The notes beneath the pieces are model-generated. The model worked only from the letters and a program-made list of their open reading frames with translations. It was not told the DNA's origin and did not search any database. 38,104 nt of DNA from a virus, in IMG/VR virus record IMGVR_UViG_3300027736_000105, positions 1 to 38,104 of that record; one strand, given 5' to 3'. This document shows positions 20,485 through 27,272 of this stretch, in pieces. The position numbers and the translations under genes were made by a program. Positions within the stretch are counted from its first letter, which is position 1. Every line of letters starts with the position of its first letter.

Positions 20485-20673
20485 ATGAGAGCTAAAGCTG
20501 TATTGAGTCACATTGTCCTGAGCCTCGTGCTCTACAACACGATGGCGCTTGGCGCTAATCAGATGATGGATGAGGGCGGTGGATACCTATGGATGTTCAT
20601 GGCGCTAGGTAGTGCGTTCCTGTTAGGTATGCAGGTCATGCTGATAGTAATTGAATGTAAAGAGGAGAAATGA
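20485..20673 (+). CDS. small two-TM membrane protein, 62 aa
   Basis: AAGGAGAAACAAC precedes ATG 20485. Two hydrophobic helices are visible, residues about 6-23 and 34-56, with a short acidic loop (MMDEGGGY) between them and a charged C-terminus (IECKEEK). It is a probable inner-membrane protein expressed early, so superinfection exclusion or host membrane modification is more likely than lysis. It could still be a holin. Confidence 0.7.
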   Translation: MRAKAVLSHIVLSLVLYNTMALGANQMMDEGGGYLWMFMALGSAFLLGMQVMLIVIECKEEK

Positions 20674-20674
20674 A

Positions 20675-20983
20675 ATGGGATTAGATATCAACATCTTATC
20701 TGTGCCACGCACAGTAGCAACGGCTAAGGCTGATGCACACATCGGCAGTCGGTATGACGCTAACCCTCAATGGGAACAGGTGCATTACGCAAGGGGGGAC
20801 TGGGGCTTGCATGGCTTGCTATCCAAGCTATACCGCAAACACAGCGGTAGTAGTGAGACATTCTGTAACCGCACAGTGCGCTTGTACAAGCGGGACTTGC
20901 CGCTGTTGCCGCCGAGCCTAGCTGATGCAGTGGCTGAACACTTAAACAAACGGCGTGTTGTATACGCACAGGCGGACTTCTAA
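20675..20983 (+). CDS. small orphan protein starting MGLDI, 102 aa
   Basis: ATG 20675 is chosen because GAGGAG lies 7 bases upstream. The protein starts MGLDINILSVPRTVATAKAD and contains HYARGDWGLHGLLSKLYRKH and LLPPSLADAVAEHLNKRRVV. The MGLDI start and the later pattern recall small phage proteins of unknown function. It is followed by hairpin copy 5. Confidence 0.75.
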   Translation: MGLDINILSVPRTVATAKADAHIGSRYDANPQWEQVHYARGDWGLHGLLSKLYRKHSGSSETFCNRTVRLYKRDLPLLPPSLADAVAEHLNKRRVVYAQADF

Positions 20984-21010
20984 CTAAGCAGACGCAAGTC
21001 TGTCAACGAC

Positions 21011-21032
21011 ATGGGAGAGAAACCTCTCCCAT
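21011..21032. repeat. GGGAGAG hairpin repeat, copy 5
   Basis: ATGGGAGAG-AAAC-CTCTCCCAT forms a 9-bp stem, the longest of the set. It has the same AAAC loop as copy 4. A GCAA tetraloop hairpin (CAGAC/GTCTG, 20989-21002) lies just upstream. Confidence 0.85.
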
Positions 21033-21067
21033 TGAAAGCAAACATAAAACAACCTAGGAGAAACAGA

Positions 21068-21247
21068 ATGAATGAAAGACAAGAACACGAGTGGCACATC
21101 GAGCTTGCTCACATGAGGGCGCAACTGGGCTATGCGCTGGAAAATATTGACAGCATCAGCAAACGCCACGAGGTGGAACTTAAGATTGAGGAGGTGTTAT
21201 TCCGACTCAAAGACCTGTGCGAACTAACCAAAGGAGAAACAGAATGA
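21068..21247 (+). CDS. small helical orphan, 59 aa
   Basis: ATG 21068 has AGGAGAAACAGA directly upstream. The protein is almost all helix (MNERQEHEWHIELAHMRAQL, SKRHEVELKIEEVLFRLKDL) and may form a coiled coil. It has an ATGA overlap with the next gene. Function unknown. Confidence 0.75.
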   Translation: MNERQEHEWHIELAHMRAQLGYALENIDSISKRHEVELKIEEVLFRLKDLCELTKGETE

Positions 21248-21633
21248 CAACGATGGAAGAAATCTTATGGGCAGCGCAACTCGAAGCGTACCCCGACTCG
21301 ATACGCCTGACAGATGACGAGATGCACAGCGCCCTGTACTCAGTCCCTGAGACATTGAAGGGTATGACTGTGAACGACTGGCACTTAAAGGACGGCTATA
21401 CCAACGACATGGAAAGGCAATTCGCTTTCATGGCTTATGTGGAGAAATACAAACTGCAAGAGCAGGCGCAATGGGCGCGAGGTGCATTCATGTGTAGGTT
21501 CTCATATCCCGATGGGTTCTTCTATGCGTGTTGCAAGCGTGACGATGGGACATATCGGTACGTAGGGTTTAGGTATGGAACATCTGGAGACCAGTATATG
21601 TCTGGCTTTGTTGGACTGAATTACACACCATAA
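21244..21633 (+). CDS. orphan protein, 129 aa
   Basis: It starts in an ATGA overlap, with GGAGAAACAGA upstream. The N-terminal half is helical (LTDDEMHSALYSVPETLKGM). The C-terminal half has strand-rich aromatic segments (FMCRFSYPDGFFYACCKRDD, YRYVGFRYGTSGDQYMSGFV). A Cys pair (ACCK) is present. No family recognised. Confidence 0.75.
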   Translation: MTTMEEILWAAQLEAYPDSIRLTDDEMHSALYSVPETLKGMTVNDWHLKDGYTNDMERQFAFMAYVEKYKLQEQAQWARGAFMCRFSYPDGFFYACCKRDDGTYRYVGFRYGTSGDQYMSGFVGLNYTP

Positions 21634-21644
21634 GGAGAAACAGA

Positions 21645-21863
21645 ATGAAACAAAAGACAAACATACAACTCGTCACACACATGATGACATACAGCAAACA
21701 AGGCGTGCTCATGCAAGCCTTCATCATCGAAGCAATAGCCGATTATGCAGAGTCAGTCAAAGCAAACCCGCTACCTGACAACGGCTTCATAAGTCCACAC
21801 GCATGGGATGCCTGTGCTAGTGAGGCACTCGATGCAATCAACAACCGCAACAAGGAGAAGTGA
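21645..21863 (+). CDS. small orphan, 72 aa
   Basis: AAGGAGAAACAGA precedes ATG 21645. The protein starts MKQKTNIQLVTHMMTYSKQG and has a helix LMQAFIIEAIADYAESVKAN, then a FISPHAWDACASEALDAI helix. The middle resembles small phage proteins that regulate other enzymes, but no family is recognised. Confidence 0.75.
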   Translation: MKQKTNIQLVTHMMTYSKQGVLMQAFIIEAIADYAESVKANPLPDNGFISPHAWDACASEALDAINNRNKEK

Positions 21864-21864
21864 A

Positions 21865-22068
21865 ATGAGATTAGATAGTGTGATGAAAGAGACGCTGGGC
21901 TACATCAACGAGGAGTTAGTAAGCGTCATGGGGCGACTGCGCTTTGTCGCTAACAACATGGACGACAGAAGCAAACACGATGACTGTTGCGAACAAGTCG
22001 AACAGGCTATCAACAAACTGCGTGCGCTGATTAGAGAAACCGACATCAAAGAAGGAGAAAAGAAATGA
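21865..22068 (+). CDS. small helical orphan, 67 aa
   Basis: ATG 21865 follows AAGGAGAAGTGAA. The protein is helical throughout (MRLDSVMKETLGYINEELVS, CCEQVEQAINKLRALIRETD) with a vicinal Cys pair. It is linked by ATGA to the next short gene. Function unknown. Confidence 0.75.
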   Translation: MRLDSVMKETLGYINEELVSVMGRLRFVANNMDDRSKHDDCCEQVEQAINKLRALIRETDIKEGEKK

Positions 22069-22208
22069 CATTGACACCATTTGAACTGGTAATTATGTTG
22101 GAAGGACTAATCGCCGCCATTGAGCGAGGCGACCCGCAAGAAATCTCAGACCTAGCCCTGCGCTACAAAAAGTGGTTAGAGCTATCAGTAGAAATTAACA
22201 GGGAGTAA
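22065..22208 (+). CDS. very small helical orphan, 47 aa
   Basis: It begins MTLTPFELVIMLEGLIAAIE and ends LELSVEINRE. It starts in an ATGA overlap behind GAAGGAGAAAAGAA, a perfect right-arm ribosome site, which makes it credible despite its length. Two amphipathic helices are likely. Function unknown. Confidence 0.7.
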   Translation: MTLTPFELVIMLEGLIAAIERGDPQEISDLALRYKKWLELSVEINRE

Positions 22209-22212
22209 TGAA

Positions 22213-22392
22213 ATGAACATGACACACGAACAACTGCACGAAGCCGCTGACTATCTCGAAACTAAAGAGGGCGGGTTTGCCAACGCCATCGCATTGGCTT
22301 ACTACCGAGCAGACAGCGACAACCAACGCAAGCTAGTAGAGGCGTTCGGGGATTTGTTTGAGCGTGCCTACGCTAAGTGGCACACGGAGTAA
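22213..22392 (+). CDS. small helical orphan, 59 aa
   Basis: ATG 22213 is 4 bases after the previous stop and has GGGAG upstream. The protein reads MNMTHEQLHEAADYLETKEG, then ANAIALAYYRADSDNQRKLV, then a helix ending KWHTE. It is one compact helical domain. Function unknown. Confidence 0.7.
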   Translation: MNMTHEQLHEAADYLETKEGGFANAIALAYYRADSDNQRKLVEAFGDLFERAYAKWHTE

Positions 22393-22447
22393 TCAACGGG
22401 TTAGTGGTGTGCCCACTCACACCACATTCGCAACCGAGGAGATTATG

Positions 22448-23800
22448 ATGAAGACAAACTTCACAACACTGGTAAATGAACTGGCAACCATCCTGCGTGG
22501 TGGTGCTACATATCAACGACGCAACAGATACCACTTCTACACAGAGTATCAAACCTGCCCATGCCGTGACTGGCACAGCAGAGAACAACGCAAGTATCCA
22601 CTGCATCCCGCAGTACTGCGAGCGTTGGAGTCAGAGCATCAACCGAACGACTGGCACTTACTTACCCTTGAGTGGCCGCATGTATCCGAGGACAGCACAC
22701 GCCTTGCATACACACGGGACGACCGAGCAGGCGAGGCAGACCGACAGACTGTCACCACTGTGGGCAAGTACATCACACGACACTTCAAGACCATGCCCGA
22801 CCACGAGGTACGCAACCTCGTTGCGTTGTATTCAGCAGGCGAGTCATGCAAGTTTGTACATACGATGGCTGAGATGCTGTATCACTTGCATCGGGGGCCG
22901 ACATCCTGCATGGCCGCTGAGAAGTCCCTTGAGATACGCTGTTCTGATGGTGAGCGCAGGCATCCCTATCAGGTATACGACCCGCAGTATGGCTGGCACA
23001 TGGCTGTGCGTATCGACAACGATGACACAGTAGGTCGTGCGTTGTGTATGGATGATGAGCGCGGCAAGTACTTCGTGCGCACCTACGAGAAGACGGGCGG
23101 TTACTCACACGCCGACTCTAAGCTTCATGCGTGGCTACTGTCTCAGGGGTATGTGCATCGGGCTCGGTACTGTGACGGCACACGGCTTGCACTCTTCGAG
23201 ACCTCGGATGACTTCCTCGCACCATACATCGACGGCGGTGAGCAACGCGTCGAGAAATACCACAACCGCTTGGAGATAGATTGTGAAGGCGAGTACGAGT
23301 GCGGCAACACCAACGGCACACCAAACAACGAGACTGGCGAGCCATGCAGCGACTGCGGCGACCGCATCAGCGAGGGTGACGGCTACTGGGTCGGGCGGTA
23401 TGAGGACAGTCAGGTGTGCCATCACTGCTGTGACAACAACTACTACTATGCGTATGGGCGCAACGGCAACCAGTACTATGTTCACGGACACAATGTTGTG
23501 CATGTGGGTGACGAGGTGTATGACGAGAGTTACCTGTCAGACAATGGCATCGTCGAGCTAGAGAATGGCGAGTACGAGGATGTGGACAACTGCGTGTCTA
23601 TCAACGATGAGTGGTATCACTTCGATGACGAGCGCATCTGCCGACCCGAGGACAGCGACGACTACCACTTGACCGAGGACTGCTGGTTGTGCGAGGAATC
23701 AAACAACTGGTACACAGATGCCACCGCGTCAGTTGAGATAGATGGCTGTCTGTACCACCCCGACCATGCACCTGAACAAGAAACCACTGAAGGAGAATAA
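22448..23800 (+). CDS. large Cys- and acidic-rich orphan, 450 aa
   Basis: ATG 22448 has the better spacing from GAGGAG; the adjacent ATG 22445 is too close. The N-terminal region has TYQRRNRYHFYTEYQTCPCR. The middle is globular. From about residue 280 there is a metal-binding pattern (GEYECGNTN, CSDCGDRISEGDGYWVG, CHHCCDNNYYYAYG). It is followed by acidic Tyr-rich repeats (NQYYVHGHNVVHVGDEVYDE, ENGEYEDVDNCVSINDEWYH, CRPEDSDDYHLTEDCWLCEE). It looks like several zinc knuckles with acidic hairpins. The ribosome site matches the candidate small RNA over 12 nt. Family and function unknown. Confidence 0.8.
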   Translation: MKTNFTTLVNELATILRGGATYQRRNRYHFYTEYQTCPCRDWHSREQRKYPLHPAVLRALESEHQPNDWHLLTLEWPHVSEDSTRLAYTRDDRAGEADRQTVTTVGKYITRHFKTMPDHEVRNLVALYSAGESCKFVHTMAEMLYHLHRGPTSCMAAEKSLEIRCSDGERRHPYQVYDPQYGWHMAVRIDNDDTVGRALCMDDERGKYFVRTYEKTGGYSHADSKLHAWLLSQGYVHRARYCDGTRLALFETSDDFLAPYIDGGEQRVEKYHNRLEIDCEGEYECGNTNGTPNNETGEPCSDCGDRISEGDGYWVGRYEDSQVCHHCCDNNYYYAYGRNGNQYYVHGHNVVHVGDEVYDESYLSDNGIVELENGEYEDVDNCVSINDEWYHFDDERICRPEDSDDYHLTEDCWLCEESNNWYTDATASVEIDGCLYHPDHAPEQETTEGE

Positions 23801-23803
23801 TAA

Positions 23804-24901
23804 ATGAATAAGAAATCAATTCTGTACAAGACCCTGACCCGTGCGCTGTCAGTCAAGCGACCACACAATGGCAAGGGCGTGGCTATGTTCACCGACTGGC
23901 TCGAAGCTCGTGTGCCTGCACATCTACAAGAGCGCATCTCGTATGACAAGGCAGGCAACCTGCACATTGATGCAAGGGTAGACGCTACGCACCGCACTTT
24001 GTTTGTGGCGCACGTTGACACTGTGCACCGTGATGAGGGAGCCAACAAGATACGCAAGACCGCAGGCACATGGTATGCAGACGGCGCGGCTCTCGGTGCG
24101 GATGATGGGGCAGGCGTGGCTATCCTCATGCACATGCTGTGCGGCGGTGTACCCGCATACTACGTATTCACACAGGGCGAGGAGTGTGGTGGTATCGGTG
24201 CTCGTGCCATGTCCAAGGACACAGTGTTGCTGTCACAGTTTGACCGAGCCATCGCGTTCGACCGCAGAGGTATTGACAGTGTCATCACACACCAAGGGTA
24301 TGGCAGGTGTTGTTCGGATACGTTCGCTCAAGCCTTGTCGGACTCGCTCTCATCAGGCAACGTGCTCATGTACTTAGGCGACGACACGGGCATCTACACA
24401 GATACCGCAGAGTTTGTCGATGTCATACCTGAGTGCACCAACATCAGCGTGGGTTATATGTACGAGCACAGCGACAAAGAAGAACTCAACATACACCACT
24501 TCACGGCTCTCGCCGAGGCTGTGTTGACTGTGCCGTGGGATACCTTGCCAACCGACCGCGACCCTGCGGTCGTAGAGAGTAAGTGGGGTAGCTATGACTA
24601 CGCATACGCCCCGCCATCAGGTGCATGGACTAAGGACTGGTGGAAGACATACAAGGATGAGTACACAGTGGAGATGCAGGTAGAGGATGCCATCATTGAT
24701 GCGCAGGTAGGTATCTATGAGCCGCTGGTAGAACTCATGGCTGACTGTATCTACCCCGAAGACCCAGCCCTTGCCAAGCGCAGCATACGCAAGAGTATGT
24801 TGACTGACGAGGTGCTAGAGGAGGCGTTGTATATGCTCAAGGCGTATGACGCAGACACCGTGTTGCTGACCCTGTATGACAGCGCGTATACAGACATGTG
24901 A
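23804..24901 (+). CDS. M28/M20-type zinc metallopeptidase, 365 aa
   Basis: It starts 3 bases after the Cys-rich gene with AGGAGAATAATAA upstream. Catalytic residues of the co-catalytic zinc peptidase fold are in order: TLFVAHVDTVH (His70, Asp72), ALGADDGAGVAI (Asp100), FTQGEECGGIGAR (Glu126, Glu127), AIAFDRRG (Asp153) and ISVGYMYEHSDKEEL (His222). The last 120 residues are outside the peptidase core and acidic. Such enzymes trim peptides or remove acyl groups. An early-expressed copy in a phage is unusual; the substrate could be a host peptide or defence signal. Activity is inferred from intact residues. Confidence 0.8.
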   Translation: MNKKSILYKTLTRALSVKRPHNGKGVAMFTDWLEARVPAHLQERISYDKAGNLHIDARVDATHRTLFVAHVDTVHRDEGANKIRKTAGTWYADGAALGADDGAGVAILMHMLCGGVPAYYVFTQGEECGGIGARAMSKDTVLLSQFDRAIAFDRRGIDSVITHQGYGRCCSDTFAQALSDSLSSGNVLMYLGDDTGIYTDTAEFVDVIPECTNISVGYMYEHSDKEELNIHHFTALAEAVLTVPWDTLPTDRDPAVVESKWGSYDYAYAPPSGAWTKDWWKTYKDEYTVEMQVEDAIIDAQVGIYEPLVELMADCIYPEDPALAKRSIRKSMLTDEVLEEALYMLKAYDADTVLLTLYDSAYTDM

Positions 24902-24916
24902 CGGGTGTATTTTTGT

Positions 24917-24941
24917 GCAGGGGGAAACCCCTGCGTTTTTT
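24917..24941 (+). terminator. intrinsic terminator after the metallopeptidase gene
   Basis: A 7-bp stem GCAGGGG/CCCCTGC closes a GAAA tetraloop (24917-24934) and is followed by GTTTTTT. It ends the Cys-rich and peptidase transcript. Confidence 0.88.
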
Positions 24942-24960
24942 AACTTAAAGGAGAAGTAAC

Positions 24961-25197
24961 ATGAGATTATGTTTTTACAGAGCAGACCAGTACGCATCGT
25001 ATCTTGAAGCCAGCAGAGGGGGCGGGTTGCGAGAGATAACAGGGTTGGAAACAGAGTACCGCAGACTGTACGATACAGGCGGCGACTTGGCAGATACCCT
25101 TGAAGCGATACACACCACGGCTCGCATGATGAACGGCAATGCAAAGATTAGCTATGTCCTGTTCGAGGATGATGGTGAATTTTTAGACGCAAACTAA
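24961..25197 (+). CDS. small orphan, 78 aa
   Basis: GGAGAAGTAAC precedes ATG 24961. The protein starts MRLCFYRADQYASYLEASRG and contains helices LETEYRRLYDTGGDLADTLE and AIHTTARMMNG, then a strand ISYVLFEDDGEF. A small alpha/beta protein of unknown function. It follows the terminator, so it depends on read-through or a promoter I cannot see. Confidence 0.7.
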   Translation: MRLCFYRADQYASYLEASRGGGLREITGLETEYRRLYDTGGDLADTLEAIHTTARMMNGNAKISYVLFEDDGEFLDAN

Positions 25198-25209
25198 AGG
25201 AGAAGTAAC

Positions 25210-25407
25210 ATGAAACGATTTGTAATCTTTGGAGACATCGAGTTCTTTGATGACAACCATGCCTTGGTGCATAACATCAAGAGCGCCGAGTTCATAGCCG
25301 ATGCTGACATCGAGGCGAGGGCGATAGCCCTTGACAACTGTGACTTCATTGCGCCCCAGTACTGCGCATGCAGAATTACGTTTGTTCAATATCACGAGGA
25401 GAATTAA
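25210..25407 (+). CDS. small orphan, 65 aa
   Basis: It has an AAAGGAGAAGTAAC site identical to its neighbour's. The protein starts MKRFVIFGDIEFFDDNHALV and has an ADADIEARAIALDNCDFIAP segment. Short alpha/beta protein; function unknown. Confidence 0.7.
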   Translation: MKRFVIFGDIEFFDDNHALVHNIKSAEFIADADIEARAIALDNCDFIAPQYCACRITFVQYHEEN

Positions 25408-25647
25408 ATGAATGATATGAGAAACCTAGACGCGTTCTACGACAACATGCTGGCCAAGCACTTGGCTAAAGATGAGTACGACCCGCCGTGGTCGGTGGAT
25501 TACTACGATGGTGAGGGCGGGGGCTACATCGTTGTCGATGAGGATGGTACGGAGGACAAGATGGGGTATGTGTTTCATACCGCAAGACTGGCGCAAGAGT
25601 ATGCAGATGAACTTAACCTAAAGGAGATATACGATGACTACTACTGA
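25408..25647 (+). CDS. small acidic orphan, 79 aa
   Basis: It starts directly after the previous stop (TAAATG), with GAGGAGAATTAA upstream. The protein is acidic and Tyr/Gly-rich (WSVDYYDGEGGGYIVVDEDG) and ends with a helix ARLAQEYADELNLKEIYDDY. It may be a DNA-mimic-like small protein from charge, but there is no further support. Confidence 0.7.
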   Translation: MNDMRNLDAFYDNMLAKHLAKDEYDPPWSVDYYDGEGGGYIVVDEDGTEDKMGYVFHTARLAQEYADELNLKEIYDDYY

Positions 25648-25870
25648 ACCTGATTTTTACAGCGGCAAGATGCTAGGGACAACGAGTGAGCTTCTTAACG
25701 AAGCACACAACCACTTGCAAGACGTACGCTTCTATGTGCAGGCTGGTGAGCTAGACCTGTGCTTGGCATCCATCGACAAGGTGTATGACTTGCACGAGCA
25801 GATAAGCAAAATACTGGGAGACAACAATGAAACTAACCTACCTGTGCGCCATCCTAGTGCTGGCGCTTGA
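25634..25870 (+). CDS. small helical orphan, 78 aa
   Basis: It overlaps the previous gene by 14 bp, with an AAGGAGATATACG site. Two helices are visible (TTSELLNEAHNHLQDVRFYV, ELDLCLASIDKVYDLHEQIS). Function unknown. Confidence 0.7.
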   Translation: MTTTEPDFYSGKMLGTTSELLNEAHNHLQDVRFYVQAGELDLCLASIDKVYDLHEQISKILGDNNETNLPVRHPSAGA

Positions 25871-26123
25871 CCTTTTTATATGGAGACCTGACACAAATGA
25901 ACCAAACCAACTACGACCTGAACACCCAAGAGGGTATGGAGAATTCAAAGCACTGGCTGTCGCTCGTTCTGACGAGTCTTTCAGACAACGCCATTTGGGG
26001 CATCCCTCGCTCAAACACCGTCGTGCGTATCAACAAGCCGAAGAAGATTGCAACAGTCATACACCAAGACTTACCCGACGTAAGTATCGAGCTTGTATTC
26101 GAGGCGCTAGGCTGGGCAATTGA
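25827..26123 (+). CDS. possible overlapping gene with N-terminal membrane segment
   Basis: GGGAGACAACA precedes ATG 25827 and the first 19 residues are strongly hydrophobic (MKLTYLCAILVLALDLFIW), like a signal anchor. The remaining 80 residues lie out of frame over the gene at 25897-26145 and look Arg/His-rich and unstructured, as expected for a shadow frame. Either a short membrane peptide is expressed in an Rz/Rz1-like overlapping arrangement, or the start is coincidental. Low confidence. Confidence 0.3.
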   Translation: MKLTYLCAILVLALDLFIWRPDTNEPNQLRPEHPRGYGEFKALAVARSDESFRQRHLGHPSLKHRRAYQQAEEDCNSHTPRLTRRKYRACIRGARLGN

Positions 26124-26145
26124 GTACACCGATAGTACCCGCTAA
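25897..26145 (+). CDS. small orphan, 82 aa
   Basis: The sequence MNQTNYDLNTQEGMENSKHW continues with LSLVLTSLSDNAIWGIPRSN, TVVRINKPKKIATVIHQDLP and a helix ELVFEALGWAIEYTDST. GGAG lies 11 bases before ATG 25897, a long but usable spacing. The segments TVVRINKPKKIATVI and LVFEALGWAIEY look like a real folded domain, so this frame is preferred to the overlapping one at 25827. Function unknown. Confidence 0.65.
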   Translation: MNQTNYDLNTQEGMENSKHWLSLVLTSLSDNAIWGIPRSNTVVRINKPKKIATVIHQDLPDVSIELVFEALGWAIEYTDSTR

Positions 26146-26147
26146 CT

Positions 26148-26163
26148 TGTCTAACACTTGACA
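26148..26163. promoter_or_regulatory. operator copy 2, TGTC-N8-GACA dyad, with promoter -35
   Basis: TGTCTAACACTTGACA matches the other two operator copies. Its right end is a perfect TTGACA; 17 bases later is TACATT (26181-26186), a weak -10. The site lies directly upstream of the winged-helix gene at 26207. Confidence 0.6.
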
Positions 26164-26164
26164 A

Positions 26165-26190
26165 CCTCGCTACGGCGAGGTACATTTTTT
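26165..26190 (+). terminator. terminator-like hairpin before the winged-helix gene
   Basis: CCTCGC-TACG-GCGAGG (26165-26180) followed by TACATTTTTT can terminate the upstream transcript. The same bases form the spacer and -10 of the promoter at 26158, so only one of the two readings may be used. Confidence 0.55.
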
Positions 26191-26206
26191 AACAAAGGAG
26201 AACGCA

Positions 26207-26707
26207 ATGACAGACATCAAAACTGCACTGAGTGGAATACTCAGCGAATGGGAATTAGATAATCAACAACAGGAGAAGCAAGTGCAAACAACACAAGAGA
26301 AACCATATTTCAGCATCACCAACAACGTGACACGCGCAACATTTGAGTACATCAAAGCCAACCCAGTGTCAGCATCGGGGGATGTGGTTAGGGCATTAGA
26401 GCAGCGAGGGTACAAGCCGTCTTCTATTGGCTCACTGCTCACGCAGTTTATTAAGAAGGGTTTGTGTACAAGAGACGCACAGAACCGATACTCGGTGGCG
26501 GTGTCTGAGTATGTGCCTATGAAAGCAAACAAGCAGGTCAAGCAAGTCATACAGAAAGCCAAAGCTACACGAGGCGAGGGCATTGCCGCGCTCAGTCCGC
26601 AGCCTACGGTGAAGCTGGTGTGGGATGCCGATACAGTTATCAACAACATCGGCTTGAAGCAGGCACACGCCCTGTATGTAGAGCTTGGCAAATACTTCGG
26701 AGGCTGA
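26207..26707 (+). CDS. winged-helix DNA-binding protein (putative regulator), 166 aa
   Basis: The N-terminal 40 residues are Gln-rich and probably disordered. Residues about 42-95 form a winged helix: VTRATFEYIKANPVSASGDV, VRALEQRGYKPSSIGSLLTQ, FIKKGLCTRDAQNRYSV. A basic linker (KANKQVKQVIQKAKATRGEG) and a C-terminal segment with a TVINNIGLKQAHALYVELGK helix follow. The gene has a good ribosome site and lies just downstream of an operator copy, so it may autoregulate through the TGTC-N8-GACA sites. It could also be a structural DNA-binding or antirepressor-type protein. Binding is inferred. Confidence 0.72.
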   Translation: MTDIKTALSGILSEWELDNQQQEKQVQTTQEKPYFSITNNVTRATFEYIKANPVSASGDVVRALEQRGYKPSSIGSLLTQFIKKGLCTRDAQNRYSVAVSEYVPMKANKQVKQVIQKAKATRGEGIAALSPQPTVKLVWDADTVINNIGLKQAHALYVELGKYFGG

Positions 26708-26708
26708 T

Positions 26709-26927
26709 ATGAAAACAATAATTCATGTAAACCAGCACGTCATCAGAGCCAACGCAAAGAACGGTACGAACGACCCAGTGCTGACAGTAAAGGACTATAA
26801 AAGCAACAGATACGCCCATGCTGTGGACATTAAAGGCGCGAGTCGCATTGTGTACAGTCCTGACAAGCCGCTGTCATGCGGTGCGAAGGTGTGGATTGAA
26901 ACCCAAGCCGAAGTGGAGGTGGTGTGA
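26709..26927 (+). CDS. small beta-rich orphan, 72 aa
   Basis: ATG 26709 is one base after the previous stop, with GGAGG upstream. The protein starts MKTIIHVNQHVIRANAKNGT, contains LTVKDYKSNRYAHAVDIKGA and SRIVYSPDKPLSCGAKVWIE, and ends EVEVV. It is a small beta barrel-like sequence. Function unknown. It is linked by TGATG to the membrane peptide that follows. Confidence 0.72.
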   Translation: MKTIIHVNQHVIRANAKNGTNDPVLTVKDYKSNRYAHAVDIKGASRIVYSPDKPLSCGAKVWIETQAEVEVV

Positions 26928-27046
26928 TGTGGGATGTAGCTGTAACATTTATGTTAATGATGTTTGGTGCGTTCACTGTGATTGCATTCGGTGCAATCCT
27001 CATTTGGGCGTTGTATGTATTTCAAAATGGAGTTGACGATGAATGA
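26927..27046 (+). CDS. single-TM small membrane protein, 39 aa
   Basis: The frame starts in a TGATG overlap with the previous stop and encodes one long hydrophobic helix (residues about 5-32: VTFMLMMFGAFTVIAFGAIL continuing IWALYVF) with an acidic C-terminus (GVDDE). Tight coupling on both sides supports expression. A small inner-membrane peptide made early; function unknown. Confidence 0.65.
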   Translation: MWDVAVTFMLMMFGAFTVIAFGAILIWALYVFQNGVDDE

Positions 27047-27272
27047 AGAAGATGAAGCGTTCAACGAGATTGAACGAAGAGCCAAGCAACGCATGGAGGC
27101 GGTGAGAGCCGCGATGCGTGGAGAAGACGATGACATCCAAGAATACAAGAAACCTTGGATAGGGCTGACGGATGAGGAGATGCTTGAGTGCAATATGGAT
27201 GGTGACCTCATGATTGACCGAGAAACAGCCAAGCGAAATGTTGAAGCCAAACTCAAGGAGAAGAACACATGA
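27039..27272 (+). CDS. small charged helical orphan, 77 aa
   Basis: ATG 27039 has GGAG six bases upstream and overlaps the membrane peptide gene by 8 bp. The protein is charged (MNEEDEAFNEIERRAKQRME, AVRAAMRGEDDDIQEYKK) with a GLTDEEMLECNMDGDLMIDR segment and a Lys-rich end. Function unknown. It has an ATGA overlap with the GIY-YIG gene. Confidence 0.7.
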   Translation: MNEEDEAFNEIERRAKQRMEAVRAAMRGEDDDIQEYKKPWIGLTDEEMLECNMDGDLMIDRETAKRNVEAKLKEKNT

